This document shows, in pieces, positions 37,999-49,022 of a stretch of DNA of 64,000 nt. The number at the start of each line of letters is the position of its first letter. The stretch's first letter is position 1. The notes under the pieces were generated by a model. It saw only the letters and a program-made list of their open reading frames with translations. It did not search any database and was not told the origin of the DNA. The position numbers and the translations under genes are program-made. This DNA comes from Symbiodinium natans (Eukaryota > Sar > Dinophyceae > Suessiales > Symbiodiniaceae): NCBI GenBank assembly GCA_905221605.1, contig CAJNDS010000313.1, forward strand, positions 347,478 to 411,477, in the 5' to 3' direction.

Positions 37999-38514
37999 AC
38001 CCTAAACTTGAGAAGCCCGCGCGCGTCGTGGGGAGGCCTTGGTGCGAAACCTCCAAGCCCAGCACGCCCAGGGTTTAGGGCTTAGGATTTAGGGTTCTTT
38101 TCTCTCTCTGTGGTTCTGTACTGCAACTTTAGATCCTTTTGGGGCTTAGTGCTTTTGTGATTTAAGGGTCTAGCCTGCTTGGGTTTACTGGGATTTCAGG
38201 GCAGTTAAGCGTGAGACTTGTCCCAAGATGTCAAAACGCCAGCCGGTTTTCGCGGGTCCTGGGATGCCCCTTCTCAACACCCAGAGTAACAATGTACCCA
38301 AAGCCCTGAGCCCTAAGCTCTATAAGCCCTGTAAGCCCTAATAAGCCCCAAATCCTAAACCCGGAACCCCCGAACCCTGAATCCTCAAGCCCAAATCAAA
38401 GCTCGAAAGCCTTCTCAAGGAGCGGACCCCCTGGTTCTTGGTAGAGAGTGGGGGAATGAGGTACCCTATATATATTCCCTTAAATGGTACATAAAGGGGA
38501 TACAGGCGTACCTC
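37999..38514. other. Spacer with dispersed repeat
   Basis: 38098-38220 has CTGTACTGCAACTTTAGATC then CTTTTGGGG, related to 45175-45290. Decayed heptamers follow. No gene seen. Confidence 0.35.
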
Positions 38515-38748
38515 AAAACCCTAAACCCTAAACCCTAAACCCTAAACCCTAAACCCTAAACCCTAAACCCTAAACCCTAAACCCTAAACCCTAAACCCTA
38601 AACCCTAATACCCTAAACCCTAAACCCTAAACCCTAAACCCTAAACCCTAAACCCTAAACCCTAAACCCTAAACCCTAAACCCTAAACCCTAAACCCTAA
38701 ACCCTAAACCCTAAACCCTAAACCCTAAACCCTAAACCCTAAACCCTA
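38515..38748 (-). repeat. (CCCTAAA)n array
   Basis: About 33 heptamers with one interruption at 38608, directly upstream of an exon. Confidence 0.96.
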
Positions 38749-38753
38749 CTCAG

Positions 38754-41629
38754 AAATTGCCAGAGGAGGATGCCTTTGGGATGAGGGCTCGACCCACCGT
38801 ATCCTTCACCGGGAACGTGGGCGGGAGGCTCAGCCTAGGCACCCAGATCCTGACGGTGCGCGGATCCGGGTATGGGGTTTAGGGTTTAGGGTTTAGGGTT
38901 TAGGGTATAAGGCTTAGGGTTTAGGGTTTAGGGTTTACGGTTTAGGGTTTAGGGCTTTGGGCTTAGGGCTTAGGGTTTCGGGTTTAGGGTTTAGGCGGCC
39001 CTAAGCCCTAAGAAGACAGCAAGTCTTCTGCGAGGTTTCTGGGGACTCTGCGCTGTATCAAGTTCTGCATCTTGTCAAGTCTACAGCCCTGGCAAAGCCC
39101 AGAACTCGAGAAGGTTGTCGGGCTTTAGGGTTCAGGGGCCTCAAGAAGTTCAAGCCCCCAACCCTGAACCCGAATTATAGAAACCCTAAATAACGATACT
39201 TTGTTTACGAAAATGAGGACCCCCAACATAGCCCCCCCAAATAGTAGGAGCCCCTTACAGTAAGGACCCCCAATAAGGCACCCCCATTCGTTGTTGGCCT
39301 TTATAGCAGCTTGGGTCCGGCATCTGCTTTGGGGCCAGTGGGCCCCTGTCTAGGCTTGAGGGAAGTTTGGTATTTGGGTAGTTCTCTAGAATAGGGTCCC
39401 TTTTGGGGGTCCCCTATAAACTACGGCACCCTGAAAATAGGGACCCCAAAATGGACCCGAAATTTGAGAACTGATCATATGGAGTAGGGTGTTGGATATT
39501 GGGTTCACCCTGGCCCACATAGCCCCCCTGCAAGCAGTCTCGGGCGTCTCTCCGCCCATACTTGAAGGTTCATTGACGTGTAAGGTTTAAGTTTTTTCAA
39601 GATAGTACTTCATGAACGAGTCTGCATATTTAACTGCAAGTCAGCTTATTCTGGAGTGAAGGAAAGGAACAGGGGGAGAACAGGCCAGTCTCATGTTCTC
39701 GCCAGGGCATGGTTTTCAAAACCCAAAACCCCTCTGAAGGCACCCTCTCCGTGCGCTTCCACTGCCTTCCCACGGCCTTCGACCACATTGAACTGACGGG
39801 ACCCAAAGCGGTGGACGGCTCAGGGTTTGGGGTGTTTAGGGGTTCAGGGTTGAGGGTTCCGGGGTAAAGATTTAGGGCTTTCAGTTTTTAGGATTCAGGG
39901 AAGTTTACCATTAATTGTCGGATAAGTCTAAGGCTTAGGTGTTCAGGGTTTCGGGGTTGCAGAGAAGACGTTAAGAAGCTCTAGTGTCGACCCTAAACCC
40001 TAACCCTAAACCCCAAACCCCAAACCCCAAACCCCAAACCCCAAACCCTAAACCCTAAACCCTAAACCCTAAAAACGCGGGTGCTTTGGGAGACTTTTCG
40101 GGCCACCCGAAAGCTTGTTCCATGAGCGGTTTCCATTACGTCAGGCCGTTCGGGACCACCGAAAACCTCTCCTGGGCAGAGGGTTTAGGGTTTAGGGTTG
40201 GGGTTTAGGGTTTAGGGTTTAGGGTTTGGGGTTTAGGGTTTAGGGTTTAGGGTTTAGGGTTTAGGGTTTAGGGTTTAGGGTTTAGGGTTTAGGGTTTAGG
40301 GTTTAAAGGGTCGGGTTTAGGGCCAATAGGCCACGGGAGCTGAGAGTGCTTCACTTTATAGGGTTTAGGGTTTAGGGTTTAGGGTTTAGGGTTTAGGGTT
40401 TAGGGTCTAGGGCCTAGACAAGTCCTCAACTGGTTGCTTGTTTCTCACCCTAAACCCTAAACCCTAAACCCTAAACCCTAAACCCTAAACCCTAAACCCT
40501 AAACCCGAAACCCGAAACCCGAAACCCTAAGCCCTAAACCCTAAACCCTAAACCCTAAACCCTAAACCCTAAGCTTTTGGGGAGCCGAAGGCTCCCTCTC
40601 CAGCTCTTGTGGTGCGAAGGCCCCCTCTCCAGCCTGATCCGCCAAAGAGGTCTGGAAAGGCGGTACTTGTAATACGCAGGGTGTCAGAAGTCCATTCCGG
40701 CCCTAAACCCTAAACCCTAAACCCTAAACCCTAAACCCTAAACCCTAAACCCTAAACCCTTAACCCTTAACCCTTAACCCTTAACCCTTAACCCTCAACC
40801 CTAAACCCTAAACCAGAAAGCCTCCCCGCAAAGGTGCTCTCCTTTCGGCTCTTTCAGGGCAGCGCGAGCGGCGACCTCAGGCATGTAGGTTGATAAATCC
40901 AGGCGCTGGTCACTTTCGGGACATGGGGTTTAGGGATTTCGAGGTTCAGGTTTTCCCCCAAACCCTAAACCCTAGCTCTAAACCTTAAACCCTAAACTCC
41001 TACACCCTGAACCCTAAACCCTAAGCCCTAAACCCTAAGCCCTAAGCCCTAAACCCGAGGATTCAGGGTTTAGGTTTCGGCTTCAAGTCTCAGGGTATGG
41101 GGATTTGGGCTGGGTTTAGGCTCAGGGGGGTTCAAGGCAAGCGCCGTATGAGCGCAATACATGAGCAGTGTGGTGCCTTAGAATCCAGGTATACTTCAGG
41201 AAGCAGCTACTCGAAATACCGCCTCCATGTGAGTTGGTGGTGTTGCATGGTTTCCTCTCGGGGCGTGTCTTCCTGGAGCGTTGAAGCAAAACGCCTCGAA
41301 GAGCGATCCCTCAGCCACTGAATAACCGATTAGGGAACCTGAATAGTATGCCATAACAGTGGTGGCAACAGTGAGAGTGCCTAAACCCTGAACCCTAAAC
41401 CCTAAACCCTGAACCCTGAGCCCTAAACCCTGAACCCTAAACCCTATATAAACCCTAAACCCTAAACCCTGAACCCTGAACCCTGAACCCTAAACCCTGA
41501 ACCCTAAACCCTAAACCCTAAACAGCGGACCTTCAAGATTGCAATAGCTCCAAGGCATCGGCGTGGATGTCAGCTCCCTGTCGCTGCTTGGTCCACCCCT
41601 GCCAGGTGGTTCCAGGCCGAAATGCTCTG
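38754..41629 (+). CDS. Five phase-linked exons of an unrecognised protein
   Basis: Exons 38754-38869, 39708-39824, 40145-40182, 40859-40884 and 41526-41629 can be joined without losing frame. The product begins KLPEEDAFGMRARPTVSFTG, continues GGRLSLGTQILTVRG, MVFKTQNPSEGTLSVRFHC, AFDHIELTGPKAV, PFGTTENLSWAE and GSASGDLRH. Alternating hydrophobic and polar residues suggest beta strands, perhaps a beta-sandwich. I do not recognise the family. No start or stop codon was found. Donors are GG|GTATGG, GG|GTTTGG, GAGG|GTTTAG and CAT|GTAGGT; acceptors CCAGGG, GTCAG, TTTCAGG, AACAG. The last exon also has an alternative frame (IGVDVSSLSLLGPPLPGG). The four introns carry telomere-like arrays or decayed forms. 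Confidence 0.45.
38877..39000 (+). repeat. (TTTAGGG)n array
   Basis: First half of the intron after exon 38754-38869; mixed CTTAGGG units at the end. Confidence 0.92.
39001..39700. other. Intron spacer
   Basis: 39180-39490 is rich in GGGACCCC/GGGGTCCC text (AATAGGGACCCCAAAATGGA and TTTTGGGGGTCCCCTATAAA), probably another inverted-repeat element; TTTGAGAACTGATCAT there recurs as TTTTGAGAACTGACCAC at 63343. No gene seen. Confidence 0.4.
39995..40072 (-). repeat. CCCTAAA / CCCCAAA array
   Basis: Contains a CCCCAAA sub-block; upstream of exon 40145-40182. Confidence 0.9.
40183..40415 (+). repeat. (TTTAGGG)n arrays
   Basis: 40183-40305 and 40360-40410, separated by 50 bp of unique DNA. Confidence 0.94.
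40448..40815 (-). repeat. (CCCTAAA)n arrays
   Basis: 40448-40572 and 40700-40815 (with CCCTTAA units). The 125 bp between contains two GAAGGCCCCCTCTCCAGC-like copies. Confidence 0.93.
40885..41374. other. Intron spacer
   Basis: Decayed heptamers (40960-41080) then unique DNA. A 74-codon frame at 41097-41321 has no recognised domain. Confidence 0.35.
41375..41524 (-). repeat. CCCTAAA / CCCTGAA array
   Basis: Includes CCCTATATAAACCCTAAAC, the reverse complement of the direct-repeat motif at 24662 and 35195. Confidence 0.92.
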
Positions 41630-41760
41630 GTAGGGTTTAGGGTTTAGGGTTTAGGTTTAGGGTTTAGGGTGTAGGGTTTAGGGTTAAGGGTTTAGGGTTT
41701 AGAGTTTGGGGTTGTTTAGATGTTGGGGTTCAGGGCTTAGGTTCAGGCTCAGGGCTTACG
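41630..41760 (+). repeat. TTTAGGG array, decaying
   Basis: Starts at the donor of exon 41526-41629. Confidence 0.85.
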
Positions 41761-41899
41761 AAATGCTTCCAGCGGTTTAGGGCTTACGGAATGCGATGTT
41801 TTTTTGGCAGGGTTTACGCAGTGTTCTTGCGGAGGAGACACCACAACCCGAAAGCCCCAAAGCCCTAAAACCGTAGTCCCTAAACCCTAAACCCAAAAA

Positions 41900-42006
41900 C
41901 TTGGGATGCTCCCCCTTATTATAATGACAGTCCTGATTCGGGATTTATATAGCCGGGGTACCATAACCTCTGTATGACGGAGTTCGTAGAAGGGGGAACA
42001 TCCAAG
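41900..42006. mobile_element. Family 2 MITE-like element
   Basis: Left end CTTGGGATGCTCCCCCTTAT, right end AGGGGGAACATCCAAG. ACAGTCCTGATTCGGGATT inside. Confidence 0.65.
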
Positions 42007-42335
42007 CCTAACTAACGCCCGAAAGCTCTGTCCTCTAAACCCGGCAGACCCAAGACTCTGCGCTGAACCCTGAAGAGCTTTGGAGGCCCCCTCTGAACCT
42101 GGTTCTCAACTTCAAGCCATGGGCTCTTGGAGTCCTTAAGTCGTCTGAAGCCCTTCAACCCTAAGCCCTCACGCCTTTAATTCTCGCACCTTCGAAACCC
42201 CGGAAGGCCTAAAGCCCTTACACCCTAGAGCCTTTACTTCCGTAAGTGGCCCGTTACCTTGTCAACCGCCTCGCCCGCCTCGCTCTGAATAGCCCCACCC
42301 CAGAACCCTTGTCCCCTAAACTGGGGCTGATTGAT
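42007..42335. other. Spacer, decayed heptamers
   Basis: Unique and CCCTAAA-like text; no gene seen. Confidence 0.3.
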
Positions 42336-42588
42336 CCTAAACCCTAAACCCTAAACCCTAAACCCTAAACCCTAAACCCTAAACCCTAAACCCTAAACCC
42401 TAAACCCTAAACCCTAAACCCTAAACCCTAAACCCTAAACCCTAAACCCTAAACCCTAAACCCTAACCTAAACCCTAAACCCTAAACCCTAAACCCTAAA
42501 CCCTAAACCCTAAACCCTAAACCCTAAACCCTAAACCCTAAACCCTAAACCCTAAACCCTAAACCCTAAACCCTAAACCCTAAACCCT
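42336..42588 (-). repeat. (CCCTAAA)n array
   Basis: About 36 heptamers with one shortened unit near 42465. Confidence 0.96.
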
Positions 42589-43045
42589 TTGCTGGTATCC
42601 TCAACTATAAGGGGAATCTTGAAGCATAAGGACAACCAACAGGGACCATAATGCCCCTTAAACCCCTTACACCCCTTGATCAATCCCCTCAAACCACGTA
42701 CAAAACCTAAACCCCTAAAACCCCCTAAAACTCCCTAAAACCCCCTAAAACCCCCTAAAACCCCCTGAAACCCCCCTAAAACCCCTAAAACCCAGCCTAA
42801 GCCCCCAACAGCCTAAACCCCTAACCCTCCTAAACCCCCCTAAACCCCCTAAAACCCTCCAAAAACCTTAAACCCCCTAAACCCTGCACCCTACCCAGAC
42901 CCTAAACCCTAAACCCTAAACCCGAAACCCTAAACCCTAAACCCTAAACCCTAAACCCGAAACCCTAAACCCTAAACCCTAAACCCTAAACCCGAAACCC
43001 TAAACCCTAAACCCTAAACCCTTAACCCTAAACCCTAAACCCTAC
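42589..43045 (-). repeat. CCCCTAAAA variant block and CCCTAAA/CCCGAAA array
   Basis: 42710-42880: irregular 9-11 bp units such as CCCCCTAAAA. 42898-43045: CCCTAAA with regularly spaced CCCGAAA, every fourth to fifth unit. Confidence 0.88.
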
Positions 43046-43135
43046 GACTCAAGAGCCCCCAGGGCTGAAGCCCTGACAGGCTCCGCCTGGCTCATGCGGA
43101 GCCTGCCTCGCAGGTTCAGGGGCTAAAAAGGGTGG

Positions 43136-43560
43136 TTCGGGGTTTAGGGTTTAGGGTTTAGGGTTTGGGGTTTAGGGTTTAGGGTTTAGGGTTTAGGGTT
43201 TGGGGTTTAGGGTTTAGGGTTTAGGGTTTGGGGTTCGGGGTTTAGGGTTTAGGGTTTAGGGTTTGGGGTTTGGGGTTTAGGGTTTAGGGTTTAGGGTTCG
43301 GGGTTTGGGGTTTAGGGTTTGGGGTTTAGGGTTTAGGGTTCGGGGGTTTAGGGTTTGGGGTTTAGGGTTCGGGGTTTAGGGCTTAGGGTTTCAGGTCAAG
43401 TCTTCGGGTCTTAGGGGTTCAGGGGTTTTGGGTTGGGTGGCTAGGTTGAGTTGAGGGTTTAGGGTTTAGGGTTTAGGGTTTGGGGTTTGGGGTTTAGGGT
43501 TTAGGGTTTAGGGTTTACGGTTCATGGTTGAGGACTTAGGGTTTAGGGCTTAGAGGTTAT
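43136..43560 (+). repeat. TTTAGGG / TTTGGGG mixed arrays
   Basis: Heptamers with interspersed TTTGGGG and TTCGGGG. The short island before it (43046-43135) contains the inverted repeat AGGCTCCGCCTGGCTCATGC then GGAGCCT and could be an exon or a hairpin. Confidence 0.9.
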
Positions 43561-44309
43561 GGGGTGAAGCTAGTTGTGCCCCCCCCCCCCCTATCCCCAA
43601 AAACCCCTTTAGAAGCAACCTGGCGGCCCGGCAGTTCAATCGTCAACTTCGCAAACACACCCGAACCCTTACACCCTACAAGTTCGTATAACATGAACAC
43701 CAGAGCGCGCCCCAGCAACAAAAGGAAGACAAGTTTCCAATAGAACAAGCAAGAGGCAAGAGGTTGCACCCTACAAGTTCGCCTTAAGTTTATGAGTCAA
43801 TGAAAGTTCAACCACAATAAATAAGAAGCAGGAGGTTGAAGGCCCTCCGACCCGAAAATTCGACAGTCTCCCGCCTCACAGGCGCCCGATGCCCGCGTCG
43901 GCTTGGGAGTCGTTGCTGCCTGGGAAGACAAGGCGACGTCAGGGGGATTGAGGGGGTTTTCTAGGGTTTCTCCTCTTTTTTTGAAGGTTTGTGAGGGTTC
44001 TTTGAGGGTTTCAAAGATCTTGACTTAAATACTCTTGCGATGCCTTAAGGGCAGTTGACTTCTAGGCAGTGGGGGCTCTAAAGTAGGATTTTTGGGACTC
44101 AAGGGTGTTGAGGGATAGCTTCTTCGGGGGTTTCGGTCTTTTGGGGCTTTTGGGGCTTTAGGGTTTTGGGTTTTGAGGGCGCAAGGCCTCTTTTTGTGTC
44201 TTCGGGGTTTGGGGCTTTCGGGGTTCTAGGGTTTCCAGGAAGGGCTTTCGGGGTCTCATGGTTTTCAGCATGTTGTGGGCTCCGGGTTTAGGGATCTTTC
44301 AGGCTTTTG
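43561..44309. other. Spacer, no gene recognised
   Basis: A C run at 43579-43590. The short segment TGCACCCTACAAGTTCG recurs within it (43667-43685, 43765-43782). The rest is TTTCGGGG-like decayed text. A 70-codon minus frame (43557-43769) has no domain. Confidence 0.35.
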
Positions 44310-44640
44310 GGGTTTAGGGTTTAGGGTTTAGGGTTTAGGGTTTAGGGTTTAGGGTTTAGGGCAACTCCTCCCCCCCGGCCCCCCCTCCCCCACCCAGGCC
44401 CTCAAACCCCCCAGACGCCTCGAAGCAAGCTCCTTTCTGGTACAACGCGAGGGCGCACGAACATGAGGAGATCTTCTGACCCGAAACCCTAAACCCTAAA
44501 CCCTAAACCCTAAACCCTAAACCCTAAACCCTAAACCCTAAACCCCAAACCCCAAACCCTAAACCCTAAACCCTAAACCCCAAGCCCTAAACCCTAAACC
44601 CTAAACCCCAAACACCCCAAACCCCAAACCCTAACCCCCC
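44310..44640. repeat. Inverted pair: TTTAGGG (44310-44360) and CCCTAAA/CCCCAAA (44485-44640)
   Basis: C-rich pyrimidine loop (44361-44405) between; the second array ends in a C run. Confidence 0.9.
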
Positions 44641-44846
44641 CCCCCCCCCCCCTCATAGTCCCTAAATCCTAAATGCCTTGGTTCCGTCAGGCACCCCCAG
44701 GAGTCTCAGGTATACTCCCTGACTCACGCGGTCTTGCGCATCCTGGGTGAAGCAACCAACAGCCTGGAACCCTAAACCCTTTACCCTAAACCCTAAACCG
44801 CCTAAACCCTAAACCCTAAACCCGAAACCCCCGAAAGCTCGCCCAG

Positions 44847-44917
44847 GCGAAGGCTTCGGAGTCCGAGAATGCGGACCTCAGGACAAGCCATGGTTCTTGC
44901 CGGCTCTGATGCTCGGG
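44847..44917 (+). CDS. Candidate exon, product unknown
   Basis: GCCCAG acceptor, CGGG|GTTTATGG donor. Two frames are open: EGFGVRECGPQDKPWFLPAL, and WRRLRSPRMRTSGQAMVL, the latter in phase with exon 41526-41629. Confidence 0.35.
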
Positions 44918-44947
44918 GTTTATGGAGGTGGCACCTGGGCCCAAGCC

Positions 44948-45066
44948 CTCAACCCCTAACCCTAAACCCTAAACCCTAAACCCTAAACCCTAAACCCTAA
45001 ACCCTAAACCCTAAACCCTAAACCCTAAACCCTAAACCCTAAACCCCAAACCCTAAACCCTAAACC
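44948..45066 (-). repeat. (CCCTAAA)n array
   Basis: About 16 heptamers. Confidence 0.95.
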
Positions 45067-45387
45067 GCTATGCAACGGGGATGTGGTTGTTTCCCAAAAA
45101 TAGGGGTACCCCTTTTACCCAAATAGAATAGAATCCCCTTAAGCAGCCAAAAAAGGGTACAGTACCCCTATTTTCCTTTGTGGTACTTTACTGTAACTTT
45201 AGATCCTTACCTTTTTTGGGTTTATTGGGTTTCTTATTCAGGCAGCTATAAAGTTTAACTTATAGCTACCCTCCTGAGTGCAGCCAAGTTTCGTAAGGCC
45301 CCATGTAGGGGGGGATTGGGCTTGTCTTCGGGGAAGAGGAGAGGCCGGCTATCGACAGCTTCAGCTCGAAAAGGCCTTCAATGATCA
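45067..45387. other. Spacer with inverted repeat
   Basis: AAAATAGGGGTACCCCTTTT at 45097 and AGTACCCCTATTTT at 45158 are complementary, enclosing about 45 bp; then CTGTAACTTTAGATCCTT as at 38.1 kb. Confidence 0.5.
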
Positions 45388-45735
45388 GGGTTCTAGGGTT
45401 TAGGGGTTTAGGGTTTAGGGTTTAGGGTTTGGGGTTTGGGGTTTAGGGTTTTAGGGTTTTAGGGGTTTGGGGTCCAGGGTTTCGGGATGTTCGCGCGCTC
45501 GGCGTTCTAGACACCAATGAAGCCCCTGGCTTGGAGTTTAGGTTTAGGGTTTAGGGTTTGGGGTTTGGGGTTTGGCGTTTTGGGGTTCGGGGTTTTGTGG
45601 CTTTGGGGTTTAGGGTTGAGGGTTGAGGGTTCCAGCGATCTGTTTCTGCAGCGTCTTTCAGACTTCGCGCTCTAAACCCTAAACCCTAAACCCTAATCCC
45701 CAAACCCTAAACCCTAAACCCTAAACCTAAACCAG
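45388..45735. repeat. TTTAGGG/TTTGGGG arrays then CCCTAAA
   Basis: G-rich at 45388-45480 and 45540-45630, C-rich at 45673-45733, directly before an exon. Confidence 0.88.
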
Positions 45736-45803
45736 GATCTCCCTGGACCTTGGCATCGCCAAGTTCCGGTTCTCGCCGTGGCGAGCTGGCCCGAACTGGT
45801 GGG
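45736..45803 (+). CDS. Candidate exon, product unknown
   Basis: AACCAG acceptor, TGGG|GTTTAGG donor. Reads ISLDLGIAKFRFSPWRAGPN then WW, a beta-strand-like composition. Confidence 0.42.
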
Positions 45804-46275
45804 GTTTAGGGTTTAGGGTTTAGGGTTTAAGGTTTGGGGTTTAGGTTTAGGGATTAGGGTTTAGGGTTTAGGGTTTCGGGTTTAGGGTTTAGGGTTTCGG
45901 GTCTAGGGTTTAGGGTTTAAGCTTTGGGGTTTAGGTTAGGGATTGGGGGTTAGGGTTTAGGGTTTCGGGTTTGGGGTTTAGGGTTTCGGGTTTAGGATTT
46001 GGGGTCTAGCGTTTGGGGTTTAGGGTTTGGGGTTTAGGGTCTAGGGTTTGGGGTTTGGGTTTGGGGTTTGGGGTTTGGGGTTTTGGGTTTGGGGTGTAGG
46101 GTTTGGGGTTTAGGGTTTCGGGTTTGGGGTTCAGGGATTGGGGTTTAGGGTTCAGGGTTTGGGGTTTGGGGTTTAGTTTAGGGTTTAGGGGGTCAGAGTT
46201 TAGGATTTTGGGTTTAGAGTTTACGGTTGAGGGCTCATGGTTTAGGGTTGAAGGGTGTTTAGGGGAGTCGCTTAG
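45804..46275 (+). repeat. Long TTTAGGG / TTTGGGG mixed array
   Basis: 470 bp of mutated G-rich heptamers. The 61-codon frame at 46103-46288 is a translation of the repeat. Confidence 0.93.
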
Positions 46276-46504
46276 TTTTAGGGTTTAAGGTGTTTACGGG
46301 GTTTTGGGGTTTTCAGGGTTTTGGTGTTTGTGCGGTTTGGGGGGTATAGGGCTTTCTGGGTTTTTAGAACTTTAGGACTTCACGGTTAGGGGCTTTAAGA
46401 ATTTCAGGGTTTCAGGGTTGTGGGGTTCCAGGATTTAGGGTTTCAGTTTTTTTTGTTTTTCGGCATTTAGGTTTAGGCTTTTAGGGTTTCAGGTTTCAGG
46501 TTCC

Positions 46505-46650
46505 AGGTTCCAGGGGTTTGGGGGTTTTTGGGGTTTTGGGGGTTTTGGGGGTTTTGGGGGTTTTGGGGGTTTTGGGGGTTTTGGGGGTTTTGGGGTTTTT
46601 GGGGTTTTTGGGGGTTTTGGGGGTTTTGGGGGTTTGGGGGATTTTGGGTG
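46505..46650 (+). repeat. GGGGGTTTT array
   Basis: About fifteen 9 bp units GGGGGTTTT, some GGGGTTTTT. The text before (46276-46504) is degenerate. Confidence 0.92.
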
Positions 46651-46813
46651 TTAGGATGTTAGGATTTTAGGGTTCAAAGGGTTTTGGGGCTTAGGGTTTA
46701 CAGGTGTTGGGATTCAGTCTGTTATGCTCAATTCTCTAAACCGCCGTTCCCTGTCACAATATGGAGCCTTGAAACTAAGATTTTCGAGAGGGACCTTTTC
46801 AAGAACTGGCCAT

Positions 46814-46951
46814 GTACTTGGAGGTTCAACTAACTAGAACTGTAATTACTTACAACACACTTATAAGCCTCTTAAGTGCCCTACTATGGTGATAAGTGCA
46901 GTTATAAGTACAGTCTTAATTGGTTAATAAGTACCATGAACCTCCAAGTAG
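46814..46951. mobile_element. Family 1 MITE-like element, uninterrupted
   Basis: Left TACTTGGAGGTTCAACTAAC, right GGTTAATAAGTACCATGAAC then CTCCAAGTAG. The best copy without a telomere-like insert. Confidence 0.72.
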
Positions 46952-47091
46952 TTTCGGATCGGCTGATGTCGGCTGCCTCTGCCCAAGCGAGATACCTGAC
47001 CCGACACAGTTTCGGCTGCGGGAACACATGTCGTGTGAAAGGCTCCCGTGTTGGGACTGCCGGTAGGGCTGTGAGGGCTTGGGGCGTCTAT

Positions 47092-47207
47092 GAAGCAGGG
47101 TTTATATTTCTGTTATTGGTGAGTGTACATAAGGTTCCTTGTGAGTATTGGTGAGTGTATATATTGGGTGTCCTTTGGGGGTACAAGAAATATAAACCCT
47201 ACTTCAA
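47092..47207. mobile_element. Family 4 MITE-like element
   Basis: Left GCAGGGTTTATATTTCTGTT, right GTACAAGAAATATAAACCCT; TTGGTGAGTGTA occurs twice inside. Second copy at 51175-51290. Confidence 0.7.
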
Positions 47208-47275
47208 TATACAGGGTTTAGGGAAACCCTACTTCAATATACAGGGTTTAGGAAAACCCTACTTCAATATACAGG
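47196..47275 (+). repeat. Three ~29 bp tandem units
   Basis: AAACCCTACTTCAATATACA then GGGTTTAGG, repeated three times at the right edge of the family 4 element. Confidence 0.85.
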
Positions 47276-47317
47276 CCTCTCTTCTCAGCCCCGGCTTGTT
47301 CCCCTAATCTTGCCCTG

Positions 47318-47383
47318 AGCCCTAAACCCTAAACCCTAAACCCTAAACCCTAAACCCTAAACCCTAAACCCTAAACCCTATAA
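47318..47383 (-). repeat. (CCCTAAA)n array
   Basis: About nine heptamers. Confidence 0.93.
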
Positions 47384-47526
47384 AGAGCTAGTTTTAGGGT
47401 TTAGAGCATTGGATGGTCAGCAGGCGAAAAAAAGGATATGCGGATTGATCTGCAGTATGGGCCCTTGTCTGTAGCTTAACTATGGAGGAACGTACTACAA
47501 GCCCGCCCTGGCGGTCCTAACCCCGA

Positions 47527-47686
47527 CCCCCTAAACCCTAAACCCTAAACCCTAAATCCTAAACCCTAAACCCTAAACCCTAAACCCTAAACCCTAAACC
47601 CCAAACCCCAACCCCAAACCCCAAACCCCAAACCCCAAACCCCAAACCCTAAACCCTAACCCTAAACCCTAAACCCTAAACCCTGC
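47527..47686 (-). repeat. CCCTAAA / CCCCAAA array
   Basis: Includes a CCCCAAA sub-block at 47600-47645. Confidence 0.93.
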
Positions 47687-47691
47687 TTAAG

Positions 47692-47814
47692 GTGTTGCGG
47701 GGTTTATACGGAAGACGCTGCCGGCTGAGGCATTTCCGGGAGTTCATCAGCCGCTGCGGCCGCACAGCATAAGATTCTCTTCTGCTGGCGTCTGATTTGA
47801 ATGTGCCTTATTCT
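47692..47814 (+). CDS. Exon-like island, uncertain
   Basis: Between CCCTAAA and TTTAGGG arrays, so in exon position. One frame (VAGFIRKTLPAEAFPGVHQP) is open until a TGA near 47802. Possibly a terminal exon. Confidence 0.3.
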
Positions 47815-47865
47815 GTTTAGGGTTTAGGGTTTAGGGTTTGGGGTTTGGGGTTTAGGGTTTAGGTC

Positions 47866-47976
47866 TTCGGGTGTGCTGATCCGAGGCTTTGCGAAGACGA
47901 CCCCGCCACCAGATGTGGTACCCATCCCGCTGCCGGGCAACCCTCTGCAATGGAGGACGGGCGGCTGCGATGCTTA
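47866..47976 (+). CDS. Exon-like open segment ending in TAA
   Basis: VLIRGFAKTTPPPDVVPIPL then PGNPLQWRTGGCDA and a stop. It follows a TTTAGGG array, so it is not in the usual exon position; may be chance. Confidence 0.25.
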
Positions 47977-48300
47977 AGGCTAGAAGTGACCCTTAATCTT
48001 ATTCCCCTATATAACCCCTATATATGTATATATATATGTATGTATATATATATATATGTATATATATATGTATACCTTTCTGTTGTAGTCACTTTTTTTC
48101 CCTAAGTAGCCCCCAAAATGACCCCTAAGGTCCCTTGTAAGCGTTCCTCCTTGCGTCGCCTCTTGAGATTCCACAAAGAGGGCCTGAAGGCCCCCTAAAC
48201 CCGAGGCTTCGACCGTAGACTAGGACCCAGAGTAGGCCCAGGGTTTAGGGTTTAGGGTTTAGGGTTTAGGGTTTAGGGTTTAGGGTTTAGGGTTTAGGTT
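47977..48300. repeat. (TA)n/(TG) microsatellite and (TTTAGGG)n
   Basis: TATATATGTATATATA tracts at 48015-48075; heptamers at 48238-48295. 48205-48380 shares AGGACCCAGAGTAGGCCC and later text with 15498-15612 and 52860-53085 (family 7). Confidence 0.7.
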
Positions 48301-48890
48301 TTTTTTTTCTTAGGGTTTAGGTTTCGTTATCAGCCCCCTTTAAACCAGAAGGGCGCCTTGTTAATTCCTAGGTTGCTCTTGGGTGGGATGTTTAAGGTGA
48401 GCTACCCCTTGCGGAAGCTGTTGGCTTCAAGGTGAAGAACAAGTCCGTAAACACTTTTGAATCTTTCAGGGGGTTGGGCTTAGCACGTTTAGGGCTTCGG
48501 GCATTAGGGCGTTGAAGGTTCATAGAAATTGCTCATAAGTGAGACCATAGCTACCCTAACTAAGGTTGTAAGCATCGTTACACTAATTCTGACCTTTGCT
48601 AAACCCTAAGCCCGAAACCCAAAACCTTCAACCCTAAACCCTAAACCCTGAACCCTGAGCCCTGAACCCTAAACCCTATAAACCCTAAAGCCAAATCCTG
48701 ACAGCACATGCTTCAGCGTAAACTGTCATGCAGCTGCGCCCTGCAAGGTCCTGGGGCTTATGGGGTTTAGGGTTACAGGGTTGGAGGTTTTTAGGGTTTG
48801 GGGTTTAGGGTTAAAGGGTTAGTGGGTTCGAGGGTTAGAGGGCTAGAGGGTTAGACGGTCGGAGGGTTGCAGGGTTATAGGGTTATAGGG
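48301..48890. other. Spacer with decayed arrays
   Basis: Degenerate heptamers at 48600-48690 and 48760-48890. No gene seen. Confidence 0.3.
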
Positions 48891-49022
48891 TTATAGGGTT
48901 ATAGGGTTCTAGGGTTATAGGGCTATAGGGCATTATAGGGCTATAGGGCTATAGGGCTATAGGGCTATAGGGCTATAGGGCTATAGGGCTATAGGGCTAT
49001 AGGGCTATAGGGCTATAGGGCT
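48880..49022 (+). repeat. GGGTTATA to GGGCTATA octamer array
   Basis: About six GGGTTATA then about fourteen GGGCTATA units, an octameric relative of the telomere repeat. Confidence 0.93.

Noticed and set aside
43557-43769. 70-codon minus-strand ORF
   Set aside because: No domain, no splice or promoter context, and it runs through a C homopolymer and telomere-like text.
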